From the NCBI RefSeq assembly GCF_049676595.1, contig NZ_CP187259.1, forward strand, positions 868,001-932,000: DNA of 64,000 nt. Direction: 5' to 3'. This DNA comes from Methanocella_A sp049676595 (GTDB taxonomy: Archaea > Halobacteriota > Methanocellia > Methanocellales > Methanocellaceae). Shown here one piece after another: positions 23,228 through 32,034 of the stretch (position 1 is the first letter of the stretch; every line of letters begins with the position of its first letter). The translations under genes and the position numbers were made by a program. The notes beneath the pieces are model-generated. The model saw only the letters and a list, made by a program, of their open reading frames with translations, ran no database searches and was not told where the DNA came from.

Positions 23228-25039
23228 CTAAGCGATGCCTTCTGCCTCGACGTATCCCTTTATGGCGCCCACGAACTCTCCGCCGTACTTTTCGAGTTTG
23301 GCCTTGCCCACTCCCGAAATCTTCGACAGCTCGGTCAGAGTTCTGGGATAAGTCGTGGCCATCTCCCTCAGCGTCGTATCGTGGAAGACCACGTAAGGTG
23401 GCCAGCCGTTGGCGTCTGCGATGCTCTTCCGCAGCGACCGCAGTTCCTGGAACAGCCTTGCGTCGTACTTCTCTTCAATAGCAGGCTTGAAGGTCTCTCC
23501 TCCTGCGGGTTTGGTCAGGCGCAGCTCCTGGATAAACACGATGTCTTTTGATCTGGCATTGGTAGTGATGACGGGGTACTTATCTCCCGCTACGGACAAA
23601 TAGCCGAGCCTGACCAGCTCTTTGATGAAGCCGATCCACTGGACTTTAGTGTACGGCTTGCCAGTATTATAAGCGGGATTTCGGTTGTGCCGGTAAGCGA
23701 TGATCTTCTGGTTCGAGGAGCCGCAGATCACGTCTGCTACGTGGCCTGCCCCGAACTTGCCGCCCAGCGCTGTGACACAGGTCACGATTTTGGCGGCAAT
23801 CTCCCTGCCGTCGATGGTGTCTTTCGGGTTCCTGCAATTATCGCAGCCGTCGCAGGCCAGAGCTTCATATTGCTCCCCGAAGTAGCTTAGCAGGTATTTC
23901 CTGCGGCAGAGGCGAGTCTCACAGAAATCCCTCATTGCCTGCCACTTTTTCATGGCTACCCGGCTCATATGGTAATCGCTGTACTCTTTTTCCAGCAGGC
24001 CCTTCATCTTCAGGGCATCTCCCGGGGAGTAGAACATGATACAATCGCTTGTCTCTCCGTCCCTGCCGGCCCGCCCGGTCTCCTGGTAGTACGCTTCCAG
24101 ATTCTTGGGCATGTCGTAGTGCATGACATACCGCACGTCCGGCTTGTCGATGCCCATCCCGAAAGCTACAGTGGCGCAGACGACCTCGATATCATCTTTT
24201 ACGAACTTCTCTTGAGTAGAAGATCGGACCGTATCGGGCAGATCAGCGTGGTACGGAAGGGCCTTAATTCCGGCTCTGCGGAGTTTCTCGGCGATCTCCT
24301 CTGTGGTCTTCCTCGCAAGGCAGTAGACGATGCCCGACTTACCCCGGTTTCTTGTAATGTACGCGAGAATTTGAGCTGTAGCGTCTTTCTTCTCCCGGAC
24401 CTCATACCGCAAATTCCTCCTGTTGAAGCTGCCGAGGTACTTCTTAGGAGAGACAAGCTTGAGCTGGTTGACGATATCTTCCCTGACTTCCGGTATAGCG
24501 GAGGCAGTAAGGGCAATCATAGGGACTTTAGGGAATTTACTCTTGAGCAGTGAGAGCCTTCTGTAGTCCGGCCTGAACTGGTGGCCCCACATGGAGATGC
24601 AGTGGGCTTCGTCGATGGCGATCAGCTTTATGTCCAGCTTTTCCATGAAATGTAAAACCGAATCCTGGGTAATCCTCTCAGGAGAAATGTACAGCACCTT
24701 TATCTTGCCCCCGAGCAGCTGGTCTTCGATCGACCGGATTTCCCACAGCTCCATTGAGCTGTTCAAGGTTGCGGCAGAAATGCCTCTAGCCAGCAGGTCA
24801 TCGACCTGATCCTTCATCAGCGAAATTAACGGGGATACGACGATCGTCAGCCCGCCTGAAACTAATGCAGGAAGCTGGTAGCAGAGTGATTTGCCGCCGC
24901 CTGTGGCAATAATGGCGAGGACATCCCGGCCTTCAAGCACGTCCGTGACGATCTCTTCCTGGAACGGCCTGAAAGTACTGTAGCCAAAATAGCGCTCCAG
25001 AGTGTCCCGCATTAACTGTTTGTCAACTGCCATTTCCAT
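23228..25039 (-). CDS. recQ: ATP-dependent DNA helicase RecQ
   Basis: About 603 residues from the ATG at 25039 (MEMAVDKQLM). It has Walker A ATGGGKSLCYQLP, the DEAH box IDEAHCISMWGHQFRPDYRRL and helicase motif VI QETGRAGRDG. The RQC zinc site (CDGCDNC) and a C-terminal HRDC domain follow. A 3'-5' helicase acting at replication forks and in recombination repair. The open frame continues upstream to 25222, but that stretch is A-type repeat DNA, so the later ATG is chosen. RecQ is patchily distributed in archaea. Confidence 0.94.
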   Translation of the reverse strand: MEMAVDKQLMRDTLERYFGYSTFRPFQEEIVTDVLEGRDVLAIIATGGGKSLCYQLPALVSGGLTIVVSPLISLMKDQVDDLLARGISAATLNSSMELWEIRSIEDQLLGGKIKVLYISPERITQDSVLHFMEKLDIKLIAIDEAHCISMWGHQFRPDYRRLSLLKSKFPKVPMIALTASAIPEVREDIVNQLKLVSPKKYLGSFNRRNLRYEVREKKDATAQILAYITRNRGKSGIVYCLARKTTEEIAEKLRRAGIKALPYHADLPDTVRSSTQEKFVKDDIEVVCATVAFGMGIDKPDVRYVMHYDMPKNLEAYYQETGRAGRDGETSDCIMFYSPGDALKMKGLLEKEYSDYHMSRVAMKKWQAMRDFCETRLCRRKYLLSYFGEQYEALACDGCDNCRNPKDTIDGREIAAKIVTCVTALGGKFGAGHVADVICGSSNQKIIAYRHNRNPAYNTGKPYTKVQWIGFIKELVRLGYLSVAGDKYPVITTNARSKDIVFIQELRLTKPAGGETFKPAIEEKYDARLFQELRSLRKSIADANGWPPYVVFHDTTLREMATTYPRTLTELSKISGVGKAKLEKYGGEFVGAIKGYVEAEGIA

Positions 25040-25141
25040 CCCGCTGCTAATAGAAAACCGGGTATCAGGCACCCGGCACTTTCTGTAAGTTAGCGGGACA
25101 TTAGATAAAGTCGAAGTAATAGCTGGCTGAAAGTAATCAGG

Positions 25142-25422
25142 AGAAAATGTTTCTCCGGGAGGTGTTGAAAGGTCGGGGAGGAGGTCGGAGAGTTGCAGGG
25201 AGTATAAAGAGAACACGTTCAAACTGGGAGGTCAGAGAGGTCAGGAGGTCTAGGAGGGAGGTTATGTGAGGCACCCGGAGGTCCGAGAGGATTACCTTTA
25301 AAATTTCCTCTCTAACCATTCCACACTCCCCATCCTCCTCTCTGACCTCTTAACCTCTCTAACCTCCCAGCTTGAAAATCCTCCTCTGCCTCCCGGGAAC
25401 TCCCCGACCTCCTGGCGTTTGA
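25142..25422 (-). repeat. A-type palindromic element, copy A2 (inverted)
   Basis: About 280 bp between recQ and the acyl-CoA synthetase gene, in opposite orientation to the other copies. The left part matches the reverse complement of the A1 right half (GGGAGGTGTTGAAAGGTC). The centre is GAGAGGATTACC-TTTAAAATT-TCCTCTC, and the right part ends CCCGGGAACTCCCCGACC. It explains the spurious N-terminal extension of recQ. Confidence 0.85.
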
Positions 25423-25438
25423 TAGCTTTCCTGACTTA

Positions 25439-26101
25439 CTATCGAATAGTGTTATTATTTTTGAGCAACACTCTGGCATCCACGGCGACGGCTCCACTCT
25501 CGTAAGCCATCACAGGGTTGGCATCGAGCTCCATGATATCCTCCCGCTCCATGATGAGCCGGGAAATATTTACGATCACGTCCGCCAGCGCGTCTATATC
25601 TGCGCTTTTCTGGCCTCTGAACTCGGTGAGCATCTTGTAGCCTTTGATCTCCCGGATCATCTCCTTTGCCGTCTGGCGATCGACTGGGGCCACCCTGATG
25701 GAGACGTCTTTGAAGACCTCCACGAACACGCCGCCCATGCCGAAGAGGACGATTGGCCCGAACTGGGGGTCTCTCTTTGCCCCGACGATGACTTCTCTGC
25801 CCGGAACCGCCATGGTCTGGACTACGGCTGTAGCTTCGGGGTCAATGGCCCTCGCTGCGGTGATGATGCGGTCGTAGGCGCCTCTCGCGCAATCAGGAGA
25901 GGAGATGTTCAGCGCTACGAGCCCGAGGTCGCTCTTGTGGGAGATCTTGTCCGACAGCACTTTCATGGCGACCGGGAAGCCCAGTTTCGCCGCCACATCA
26001 GCCGACTCTGCCGGGCTGCGAACGGCCTGTCCGGCATTGGTCGTGATACCGTAGCTGGCCAGCAGTTCCTTGGCCTCCAACTCGTTAAGCAGCGTCGTCA
26101 T
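25439..26101 (-). CDS. acdB: ADP-forming acyl-CoA synthetase, beta (ATP-grasp) subunit
   Basis: A 220-residue ATP-grasp protein of the acetyl-CoA synthetase (ADP-forming) beta family: KISHKSDLGLVALNI near residue 55, GAKRDPQFGPIVLFGMGGVFVE (about 104-125) and the C-terminal MELDANPVM. Such enzymes convert acyl-CoA + ADP + Pi to acid + CoA + ATP. The start overlaps the alpha-subunit stop by 4 nt (ATGA), so the pair is coupled. It could conserve ATP from acetyl-CoA or another acyl-CoA; the acyl specificity cannot be read. Confidence 0.9.
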   Translation of the reverse strand: MTTLLNELEAKELLASYGITTNAGQAVRSPAESADVAAKLGFPVAMKVLSDKISHKSDLGLVALNISSPDCARGAYDRIITAARAIDPEATAVVQTMAVPGREVIVGAKRDPQFGPIVLFGMGGVFVEVFKDVSIRVAPVDRQTAKEMIREIKGYKMLTEFRGQKSADIDALADVIVNISRLIMEREDIMELDANPVMAYESGAVAVDARVLLKNNNTIR

Positions 26102-27480
26102 CGCTTCACCTTCTTCCTGACCAGCGAGCTATCATATTCTATCAAAGTCCGCAGTGCCTCTGCAGCGCGCTCGGGCACAGGGTAGAAAGGCACCCGGTTC
26201 TTGCGGAACATTCTCGCGACGGCGTCGATGTCCTCTCCGCCCATCCAGCAGGCTACGACCGGCTTCGGATATTTTTCCTTGAGCATGTCTACTACTGCCT
26301 GTGCCGGCTCCATGGCATCTGTCATTCCCGCATGGGCGTAAATTGCCATCACGCAGTCGATGTCCTTGTCATCGATGAGCGCCCTCATAGCCTCTTTGTA
26401 GATGTGGTAGTCAGACTTCGCCACCGTATCCACCGGGTTCTTCACCGAGGCAAAAGCCGGGAGCAGCTTCGCAATACCCGCTTTAGTATACTTGTTCAGC
26501 TGTGGCACCTGCATGCCTCTGCGCTCGCACGCGTCGCTCGCCATGATCGCCATCCCGCCCCCGTTGGAGAGGATGGCTACCCGGTTACCTTTAGGCCTGG
26601 GCTGGGTAGACACAGCCATCGCTGCGTCGAACATTTCCTCCACGCCTTCGACCCTGATGACCCCGCACTGGCGGAAAGCCGAATCGTAGACTGCATCGGA
26701 GCCTGCGAGGCTGCCCGTGTGTGACGCTGCTGCCCTGGCTCCTGCCTGGCTGACACCGGCCTTGATCGCCAGCATGGGCTTCTTGACCTTGGAGGCCGCT
26801 TCGATGAAATCCCGGCCGTCCTTCAGCCCTTCGATGTACATGGCGATCGTCCACGTGTCCTCGTCCTGCTCGAAGTATTCCAGCAGGTCTGCCTCTGAGA
26901 CGTCTGCTTTGTTGCCGGTGCTGATGATGCAGTTCAGGCCCAGCCGGGAGCCGACGGACCAGTCGGTCAGCGCCAGGCCCAGCGCGCCGCTCTGGCTGAT
27001 AAAAGAGATCTCGCCCCTGTACGGCATCCGGGGCACGATGCTGGCGTTCAGCGAGATGCTCCTGTTCACAAAACCCATGGTGTTCGGGCCGAGCATCCGC
27101 ATGCCGTACGATTTCACCTTCTTTTTCAGCTCTTCCTCCAGGGCTGCGCCCTCCTTGCCCACTTCGCTGAACCCGGAGGTGATCACGCACAGCGCTCTGA
27201 CGCCTTTCCCTCCGCAGTCGTCGATCACCGAGGGCACAGCCGGGGCCGGGACGATGACAACCCCGAGATCTATCTCCCCGGGAATGGAACCTACATCCGG
27301 GTAACATTTTATGTCCAGGATCTCCTGCGACGTCGGGTTCACGGGGTATACTTTGCCCTTGTAGTGGCTGGACACGATGTTGTGGAGCACTTTATAGCCC
27401 CATTTGGACCTGTCCCTGGATGCGCCGATGACCGCGATGCTCTTCGGCTTCAGCAGTGGATCAAGAGTGTGGCCGCTCAT
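26098..27480 (-). CDS. acdA: ADP-forming acyl-CoA synthetase, alpha (CoA-binding) subunit
   Basis: A 460-residue alpha subunit. The N-terminal CoA-binding Rossmann domain starts LLKPKSIAVIGASRDRSKWG. Two succinyl-CoA-ligase-like domains follow, with LGPNTMGFVN, SQSGALG, and SHTGSLAG (about residue 240) whose histidine is the phospho-histidine region of this family. It works with the overlapping beta gene. The two subunits are encoded separately here, whereas some archaea have them fused. An orphan CbiO-like ATPase lies 31 nt upstream on the same strand. Confidence 0.92.
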   Translation of the reverse strand: MSGHTLDPLLKPKSIAVIGASRDRSKWGYKVLHNIVSSHYKGKVYPVNPTSQEILDIKCYPDVGSIPGEIDLGVVIVPAPAVPSVIDDCGGKGVRALCVITSGFSEVGKEGAALEEELKKKVKSYGMRMLGPNTMGFVNRSISLNASIVPRMPYRGEISFISQSGALGLALTDWSVGSRLGLNCIISTGNKADVSEADLLEYFEQDEDTWTIAMYIEGLKDGRDFIEAASKVKKPMLAIKAGVSQAGARAAASHTGSLAGSDAVYDSAFRQCGVIRVEGVEEMFDAAMAVSTQPRPKGNRVAILSNGGGMAIMASDACERRGMQVPQLNKYTKAGIAKLLPAFASVKNPVDTVAKSDYHIYKEAMRALIDDKDIDCVMAIYAHAGMTDAMEPAQAVVDMLKEKYPKPVVACWMGGEDIDAVARMFRKNRVPFYPVPERAAEALRTLIEYDSSLVRKKVKR

Positions 27481-27511
27481 GAAAGCTCCAATAGTGGTAT
27501 GATACCAGGAT

Positions 27512-28411
27512 TTATATAAATGATGGGCAGGGCTTTGCCGTCATTGCCTCCAGCAGCTCCTCGATCGTCAGGGGCCTGCTGTCGGGCGCGATGCCTGTCC
27601 GATCGCAATATGCATAATACAGCTCTACGATGCCCGGGAGAGCTAGCCCGGTCGACCTGATGAGCTGCGTGTCGTAAAATATCTCTCTGGGCGACCCATC
27701 GGCAATAATACTCCCGTTTTGCACAATGCAAACCCTGTCGGCCAGCCTCGAGGCGAGGTCCAGGTCGTGGGTGGCGATCACCACGCTGATGTCGTGGACA
27801 TCCCTGGTCTCCAGGATGATCTCCTCCACCATCCGGGCGTGGACGTCGTCCAGATCGGAGGTCGGCTCGTCCATGCAGATGATCTTCGGCCTCATGGCGA
27901 GCACACCGGCAAGGGCGACCAGGCGTTTCTGGCCTCCGCTCAGGTAGTTCGGCACCTTGTCCACGATACCCGATGCGCCCACGTGCTCCAGCGCCTTCAT
28001 CGCTGCTGTTCTCGCTTCCCCTTTACTCATGCCCAGGTTCATGGGGCCGAACATGACGTCGTCCAGCACGGTGGGCGCGAACAGCTGATCTTCCGGCCGC
28101 TGGAACACGAGGCCCACCTGTTTCCAGATCGTATCCTTGTTTTCTTTACATGGCTTGCCCATGACGTACACGTTTCCAGACGTCGGCAACAGCAGGCCGT
28201 TCAGGTGCTCCAGCAGCGTCGACTTGCCGGAGCCGTTGGCACCGCAGATCGCCACGATCTCCCGGGGACCGACGTGGAAGCACATGTCGTGGATGCCCAG
28301 GCTGCCGTCGGGATACCGGTGGCTCGCGCAGTCCACGTGGATCAGGCTGTTCTCGCTTACGCAGGGACATATGCTGTCATAATGGCCCGGGCCCTTCGAT
28401 CTCTCGCTCAC
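27512..28411 (-). CDS. CbiO-type ECF/cobalt transporter ATPase, apparently without partner subunits
   Basis: An ATPase with Walker A GANGSGKST, ECF-type Q-loop VFQRPEDQ, signature LSGGQKR and Walker B IICMDEPTSDLDD. It resembles the CbiO ATPases of nickel/cobalt and other ECF systems. No EcfT or S component lies next to it; the only EcfT in the window belongs to the biotin operon. Start uncertain: the frame runs to 28570, but that overlaps the divergent DUF1284 gene. The GTG at 28411 (about 299 residues) is the best candidate, an internal GTG at 28336 another. The C-terminus ends in a family-typical short tail. Confidence 0.82.
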   Translation of the reverse strand: MSERSKGPGHYDSICPCVSENSLIHVDCASHRYPDGSLGIHDMCFHVGPREIVAICGANGSGKSTLLEHLNGLLLPTSGNVYVMGKPCKENKDTIWKQVGLVFQRPEDQLFAPTVLDDVMFGPMNLGMSKGEARTAAMKALEHVGASGIVDKVPNYLSGGQKRLVALAGVLAMRPKIICMDEPTSDLDDVHARMVEEIILETRDVHDISVVIATHDLDLASRLADRVCIVQNGSIIADGSPREIFYDTQLIRSTGLALPGIVELYYAYCDRTGIAPDSRPLTIEELLEAMTAKPCPSFI

Positions 28412-28478
28412 GCGAGGAGAGTCGCTGCGCGGAGTAAAAAGGGTCACCGCAGGAAAACCCCGGCGAAGGCGCCGGATA

Positions 28479-28492
28479 ACGTTTATAACGTA
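28479..28492 (+). promoter_or_regulatory. Promoter of the DUF1284 gene
   Basis: ACGTTTATAACGT (28479-28491) is TATA-like and about 25-30 nt upstream of the ATG at 28514, predicting a short leader. It is also palindromic (ACGTT/AACGT), so it could double as a regulator site. Confidence 0.5.
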
Positions 28493-28513
28493 GGAACACA
28501 TACTTGTGTGGAC

Positions 28514-28963
28514 ATGCTGCCGCCACGACCTCTGCCCGGAAAAAAGGGCATACCGCTCAGAGCACATCATCTATTGTGCCTGCTCGGCTTCCAGGGCATC
28601 GGCTACTCCGCAGAGTTCATCCGCAACCTCCACAAAGTCAAGCGCCTGATCGACCAGAACCCCGAGCTCGACATCGAAATCGTGGACGACTGCGACGTCG
28701 TCTGCCTCCAGTGCCCTCACTCCCAGGACTCCTTGTGCGTGAAAGGCGAGGCTAACGACAATAAAACGGTCAGAGACATGGACCACAGAGTCATGGAAAA
28801 GCTGGAGATCAAGCCCCACGACCGGTTCAAGGTCCGGGAGATCTACGCTCTGGTCAAGGAAAAGATCAGGCCCGAGGACCTCTCAGAATTCTGCCGGGGC
28901 TGCGACTACCTCCAGCTAGGGTTCTGCATCCGGGGGCTGGAAAGCCTGGCCATAGATGAGTAA
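28514..28963 (+). CDS. DUF1284 family cysteine-rich protein
   Basis: A 149-residue protein starting at the ATG at 28514 (MLPPRPLPGKKGIPLRAHHL). It has the DUF1284 opening LRAHHLLCLLGFQGIGYS and conserved cysteines (CDVVCLQCPHSQDSLC, about 60-75; CRGCDYLQLGFC, about 122-133), which suggest an iron-sulfur or zinc site. Function of the family is not established; several of its members sit in anaerobes. Its promoter is shared divergently with the orphan CbiO-like ATPase. The upstream frame, running back to 27719, is a shadow of that ATPase gene. Confidence 0.85.
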   Translation: MLPPRPLPGKKGIPLRAHHLLCLLGFQGIGYSAEFIRNLHKVKRLIDQNPELDIEIVDDCDVVCLQCPHSQDSLCVKGEANDNKTVRDMDHRVMEKLEIKPHDRFKVREIYALVKEKIRPEDLSEFCRGCDYLQLGFCIRGLESLAIDE

Positions 28964-29002
28964 TGGGCCTTTTTAAAATGCCCGGGACTGGCAGCAGACC
29001 AC

Positions 29003-29013
29003 TTCTTTATATA
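29003..29013 (+). promoter_or_regulatory. TATA box of argC
   Basis: CTTTATATATG (29003-29013) lies about 35 nt before the ATG at 29045, implying a very short leader. TGATAGCTTCTATCA next to it (29011-29025) is a 6-bp inverted repeat that could be an operator. Confidence 0.6.
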
Positions 29014-29044
29014 TGATAGCTTCTATCAAAAACTTTGATCCACT

Positions 29045-29983
29045 ATGTCCTACAAGATCTTCGTCGACGGCCAGGAAGGCACCACCGGCCTCCAGATCCA
29101 CGAGTACCTGGCCAGGCGCACCGACGTCGAGGTGCTCAAGATCGATTCTGCCAGGCGTAAGGACCCGGCTGAGCGGAAGCGGCTGATCAACGAATCGGAC
29201 GTCACTTTTCTGTGCCTGCCGGACGAGGCTGCCAAAGAATCGGCGTCTCTGGCCGAGAATTCTGATGCCTGCCTCATCGACACCTCGACAGCTCACCGCG
29301 TCAACCCGGCCTGGGCCTACGGCCTGCCTGAGCTGGCCAAAGATCAGAGGCAGAAGATCCGGGCGTCGAAGCGCATAGCGAACCCCGGCTGCCACGCCAC
29401 GGCCTTTGTCCTGGCGGTGAAGCCGCTGGTCGCCTCCGGCCTCCTGCCGGCCGACACCCGGCTCGCGGCCAGCTCGATCACCGGCTATTCGGGCGGCGGC
29501 AAAAAGATGATCGAGGACTACAACGGCCCGAAACGCGGCATATCTCCCCGGCCTTATGCGCTGCCGCTGGTCCACAAGCACCTGCCTGAAATGTGCGCTT
29601 ACACCGGCCTGACGGTATCGCCGATCTTCCAGCCCATCGTTGGCTCGTTCTACAAGGGCTTAACCGTGACCGTCTACCTCGACCCTAAGCAGTTTACCCG
29701 TCCGGCCGCTCCCGGCGAGGTCCAGAAGCTGCTTGCGGACTACTACGCGGGAGAGCGGTTCGTCCGGGTAGCCCCCGTCGATCTGGAGCGCAATACCGAG
29801 GGCGGCTTCTTCAACGTCGAAGGGTGCAACGATACGAACTACGCCGACCTGTTCGTCTTCGGCAACGACGACCGCATGGTGCTCATGTCCCGGCTCGACA
29901 ACCTCGGCAAAGGCGCTTCCGGCGCCGCCGTCCAGGCCATGAACGTGCACCTGGGCATAGAGGAAAGTTTGGGGCTGCTATAG
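29045..29983 (+). CDS. argC: N-acetyl-gamma-glutamyl-phosphate reductase, type 2 (short form)
   Basis: Catalyses the NADPH-dependent reduction of N-acetyl-glutamyl phosphate, third step of arginine synthesis. 312 residues: an N-terminal Rossmann fold (FVDGQEGTTGLQIHEYL), catalytic Cys116 in NPGCHATAF, the substrate site TGYSGGGKKM and the C-terminal dehydrogenase domain. The GQEGTTG opening and the length identify the short type 2 class found mostly in proteobacteria; the longer type 1 (about 345) is commoner in archaea. Monocistronic. Homologous aldehyde-forming reductases exist, so assignment to arginine synthesis rests on the family. Confidence 0.93.
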   Translation: MSYKIFVDGQEGTTGLQIHEYLARRTDVEVLKIDSARRKDPAERKRLINESDVTFLCLPDEAAKESASLAENSDACLIDTSTAHRVNPAWAYGLPELAKDQRQKIRASKRIANPGCHATAFVLAVKPLVASGLLPADTRLAASSITGYSGGGKKMIEDYNGPKRGISPRPYALPLVHKHLPEMCAYTGLTVSPIFQPIVGSFYKGLTVTVYLDPKQFTRPAAPGEVQKLLADYYAGERFVRVAPVDLERNTEGGFFNVEGCNDTNYADLFVFGNDDRMVLMSRLDNLGKGASGAAVQAMNVHLGIEESLGLL

Positions 29984-30013
29984 GCAGAATCTCTTGTCGA
30001 TAGTTCCCCCATA

Positions 30014-30043
30014 ACCAGATCATTTTAACTCTGATCTGGTTTT
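30014..30043. terminator. Hairpin with T-run between argC and pgk
   Basis: AACCAGATCA, a short TTTTAACTC loop and TGATCTGGTT form a 10-bp perfect stem followed by TTTT. It is placed 31 bp after the argC stop and fits a terminator for argC. Confidence 0.6.
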
Positions 30044-30096
30044 TCCAAGGCCGCCAGGCACTCGTCTCGTGAAATCAGGTTTTTCAAGTTAAGCCG

Positions 30097-30383
30097 ATGA
30101 AAAACTCCTGGGGGTCGGGGAGTTCCCGGGAGGTCGGGGAGGATTTTCAAGCTGGGAGGTCAGAGAGGGTCAGAGGTCAGAGAGGAGGTTAGGGAGTGTG
30201 GAAAGGTCGGAGAGGATATTTTTAAGTTAATTCTCTATAGCCTCCGGGTACCTCACATAACTTCCCTCTCAGACCTCTGACCCTCCCTAACCTCCCAGCT
30301 TGAACGTGCCCTCTCTAAACTCCCTGCACCTCTCCGACCTCCTCTCCGACCTCTCAACACCTCCCGGACCAACAAGTTTCCAT
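30097..30383 (+). repeat. A-type palindromic element, copy A3
   Basis: 287 bp; the outer ends pair as ATGAAAAACTCC.../...GGAC-CAACAAGTTTCCAT. The left half carries GGGAGGTCGGGGAGG and AGAGAGGGTCAGAGG tracts; the right half their complement. It is flanked at the left by TTTTTCAAGTTAAGCCG, which also precedes A4, so the element may extend about 25 bp further outward. Confidence 0.85.
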
Positions 30384-30531
30384 AGCCTATACCTGAAAAT
30401 CCTCATCTCTCACCCGGCGAGTACATGGTGGCTTAAAAAAATTTATAGCAGCGATATGGAAAATTATCCTTAGCTATTACTTGAAAAACAGAATCGTAAT
30501 AAGAAAGCATGGGCCAGGATTACCCGGCCGT

Positions 30532-31746
30532 TTATTTCCGCATCGCTTTGGCAGCCTTGAGGGCTTCTATGGCTGGCATGCGCTTGCCGCTGAGGAAGTC
30601 GATGGCTGCTCCGCCGCCGGTGGAGACGTGGGAGATCTTGCCTTCGATGCCGAGGGTCTCGACTGCCGCGGAGCTGTGGCCGCCACCGACTACGGAGAAT
30701 TTTGCTTTGGTGGCCGCCATGAGCATCTCGTTGGTGCCGGCGCTGAAGTCGGGGTTTTCGAAGATGCCCGCGGGGCCGTTGAGGATCACTTTATCCGATT
30801 TCCGGATGATGTCGCTGAAGATGGCGATGCTTTCCCTGCCGATGTCCGAGACTACGTAGTCTGTGGGCAGGCTCTTGACACTCATCTCGACGCGCTTGCC
30901 ATCCTTATTGATAGCCACGTCGGTGGGCAGGACTACCTTGCCGTCGAAAGCCTGCAGGATTGCCTTAGCGCGCTCTATCTCTCCGAGGTACTCGTTCTTC
31001 TCGATGAAGTCCATGTTGGGCTTGCCGATCTTGACACCGCTGGCCGCGAGGAAGACGTTGGCCACGACGCCGGTAACCAGCACCCTGGTGGCGATCTTCT
31101 TCTCGAGCACGTTCTTGGTGACGCTGATGCTGTCGTCTACTTTTGCGCCGCCGAGGACGTAGGTGGTCTCTCCGCCGCCGGTGAGCGCCTGGTTCAGGGA
31201 GTCGATCTCTTTCTCCATCAGGCGGCCGGCGCCTGACGGCAGGATGGGGGCGAAGCCGACCAGGGAGCACTGGGAGCGGTGGGAAGCGCCGAACGCGTCG
31301 TTCAGGAAGACCTGGGCGAGGGGCGCGAGCTTCTTCACAAGGTGAGTCCTGGCATGGGCTTCCGGTGTCTGTTCCAGCTGCTCTTCCGCGTAGAAGCGCA
31401 CGTTCTCCATGAGCAGGACGTCGCCGGGCTCCGCTTCGACTATCTCTGATCGGGCGTGGGAGCCGAAGATGTCGTCGACGTACCTGACGTTCTGCTTCAG
31501 GTGCTTCTGGAGCCGCTTGGCGTGGTCCTCCAGGGTGGTAAAGTCCTTCTTGCCCGGCCTGCTCTGGTGCGCCAGGAGCACTACTTTGGCGTCATCCAGC
31601 TCTTTGATCGTCGGCACGCTCTCCCGAATGCGCTTATCGTCGAGAATCTTGCCATCCGGGCTCATCGGGGAGTTGAACTCCACCCGCAGCAGCACAGTCT
31701 TTCCCTTGAAGGAGAAATCGTCCATCGTGTTATAGTCGCGCTCCAT
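30532..31746 (-). CDS. pgk: Phosphoglycerate kinase
   Basis: Converts 3-phosphoglycerate + ATP to 1,3-bisphosphoglycerate (and back) in gluconeogenesis and glycolysis. 404 residues, normal for archaeal PGK. The N-terminal domain has TVLLRVEFNSPM and LLAHQSRPG; the C-terminal nucleotide domain has GPAGIFENPDFSAGT and VGGGHSSAAVE. Two ATG/GTG-rich N-terminal codons (MERDYNTMDDF) leave the start open by seven codons. A minus-strand TATA box (AATATATCA, about 31776-31784) lies 30 nt upstream, predicting a short leader. Monocistronic, cytoplasmic. Confidence 0.96.
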   Translation of the reverse strand: MERDYNTMDDFSFKGKTVLLRVEFNSPMSPDGKILDDKRIRESVPTIKELDDAKVVLLAHQSRPGKKDFTTLEDHAKRLQKHLKQNVRYVDDIFGSHARSEIVEAEPGDVLLMENVRFYAEEQLEQTPEAHARTHLVKKLAPLAQVFLNDAFGASHRSQCSLVGFAPILPSGAGRLMEKEIDSLNQALTGGGETTYVLGGAKVDDSISVTKNVLEKKIATRVLVTGVVANVFLAASGVKIGKPNMDFIEKNEYLGEIERAKAILQAFDGKVVLPTDVAINKDGKRVEMSVKSLPTDYVVSDIGRESIAIFSDIIRKSDKVILNGPAGIFENPDFSAGTNEMLMAATKAKFSVVGGGHSSAAVETLGIEGKISHVSTGGGAAIDFLSGKRMPAIEALKAAKAMRK

Positions 31747-32034
31747 ACACTACTCATCCTGCTTCTGTATACAGCTTGATATATTTCCATAGTATTGTAC
31801 GAGTATGCTATATCACTTTACCGCTTACTCCCGCAGATCCACCTCGCAAGGGCTGCTTTACGAGCGGCCGGCAAATCAGGTATTAACGGAAATAGCGGCA
31901 TCACTACCGCGGTATGCCGGCGGCCGCACGCATCGGCTGCCCGTTCATCGCCACGGCTGTAGAAAGTACTCCATGCGGCCATCAGGCCATATCTCGATAA
32001 AGTTTTGTACTATCCAGCCATAAGCGGTGATGCT

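Larger units (their letters stand above)
29984..30531. other. Gene-free region holding the A3 element
   Basis: A 548-bp gap between convergent argC and pgk. Beyond A3 (30097-30383), it has a small T-rich hairpin after argC (AACCAGATCATTTTAACTC/GATCTGGTT, about 30014-30041) that may be a bidirectional terminator, and an AT-rich stretch (30436-30460) before the pgk 3' end. No ORF. Confidence 0.7.

Noticed and set aside
25040..25222. N-terminal extension of recQ by about 61 codons
   Set aside because: It is the A2 repeat read in frame (LYSLQLSDLLPDLSTPPG), unlike any RecQ N-terminus; the ATG at 25039 fits the family.
27719..28513. N-terminal extension of the DUF1284 gene
   Set aside because: It lies antisense to the CbiO-like ATPase with all its motifs; the DUF1284 family starts near the ATG at 28514.
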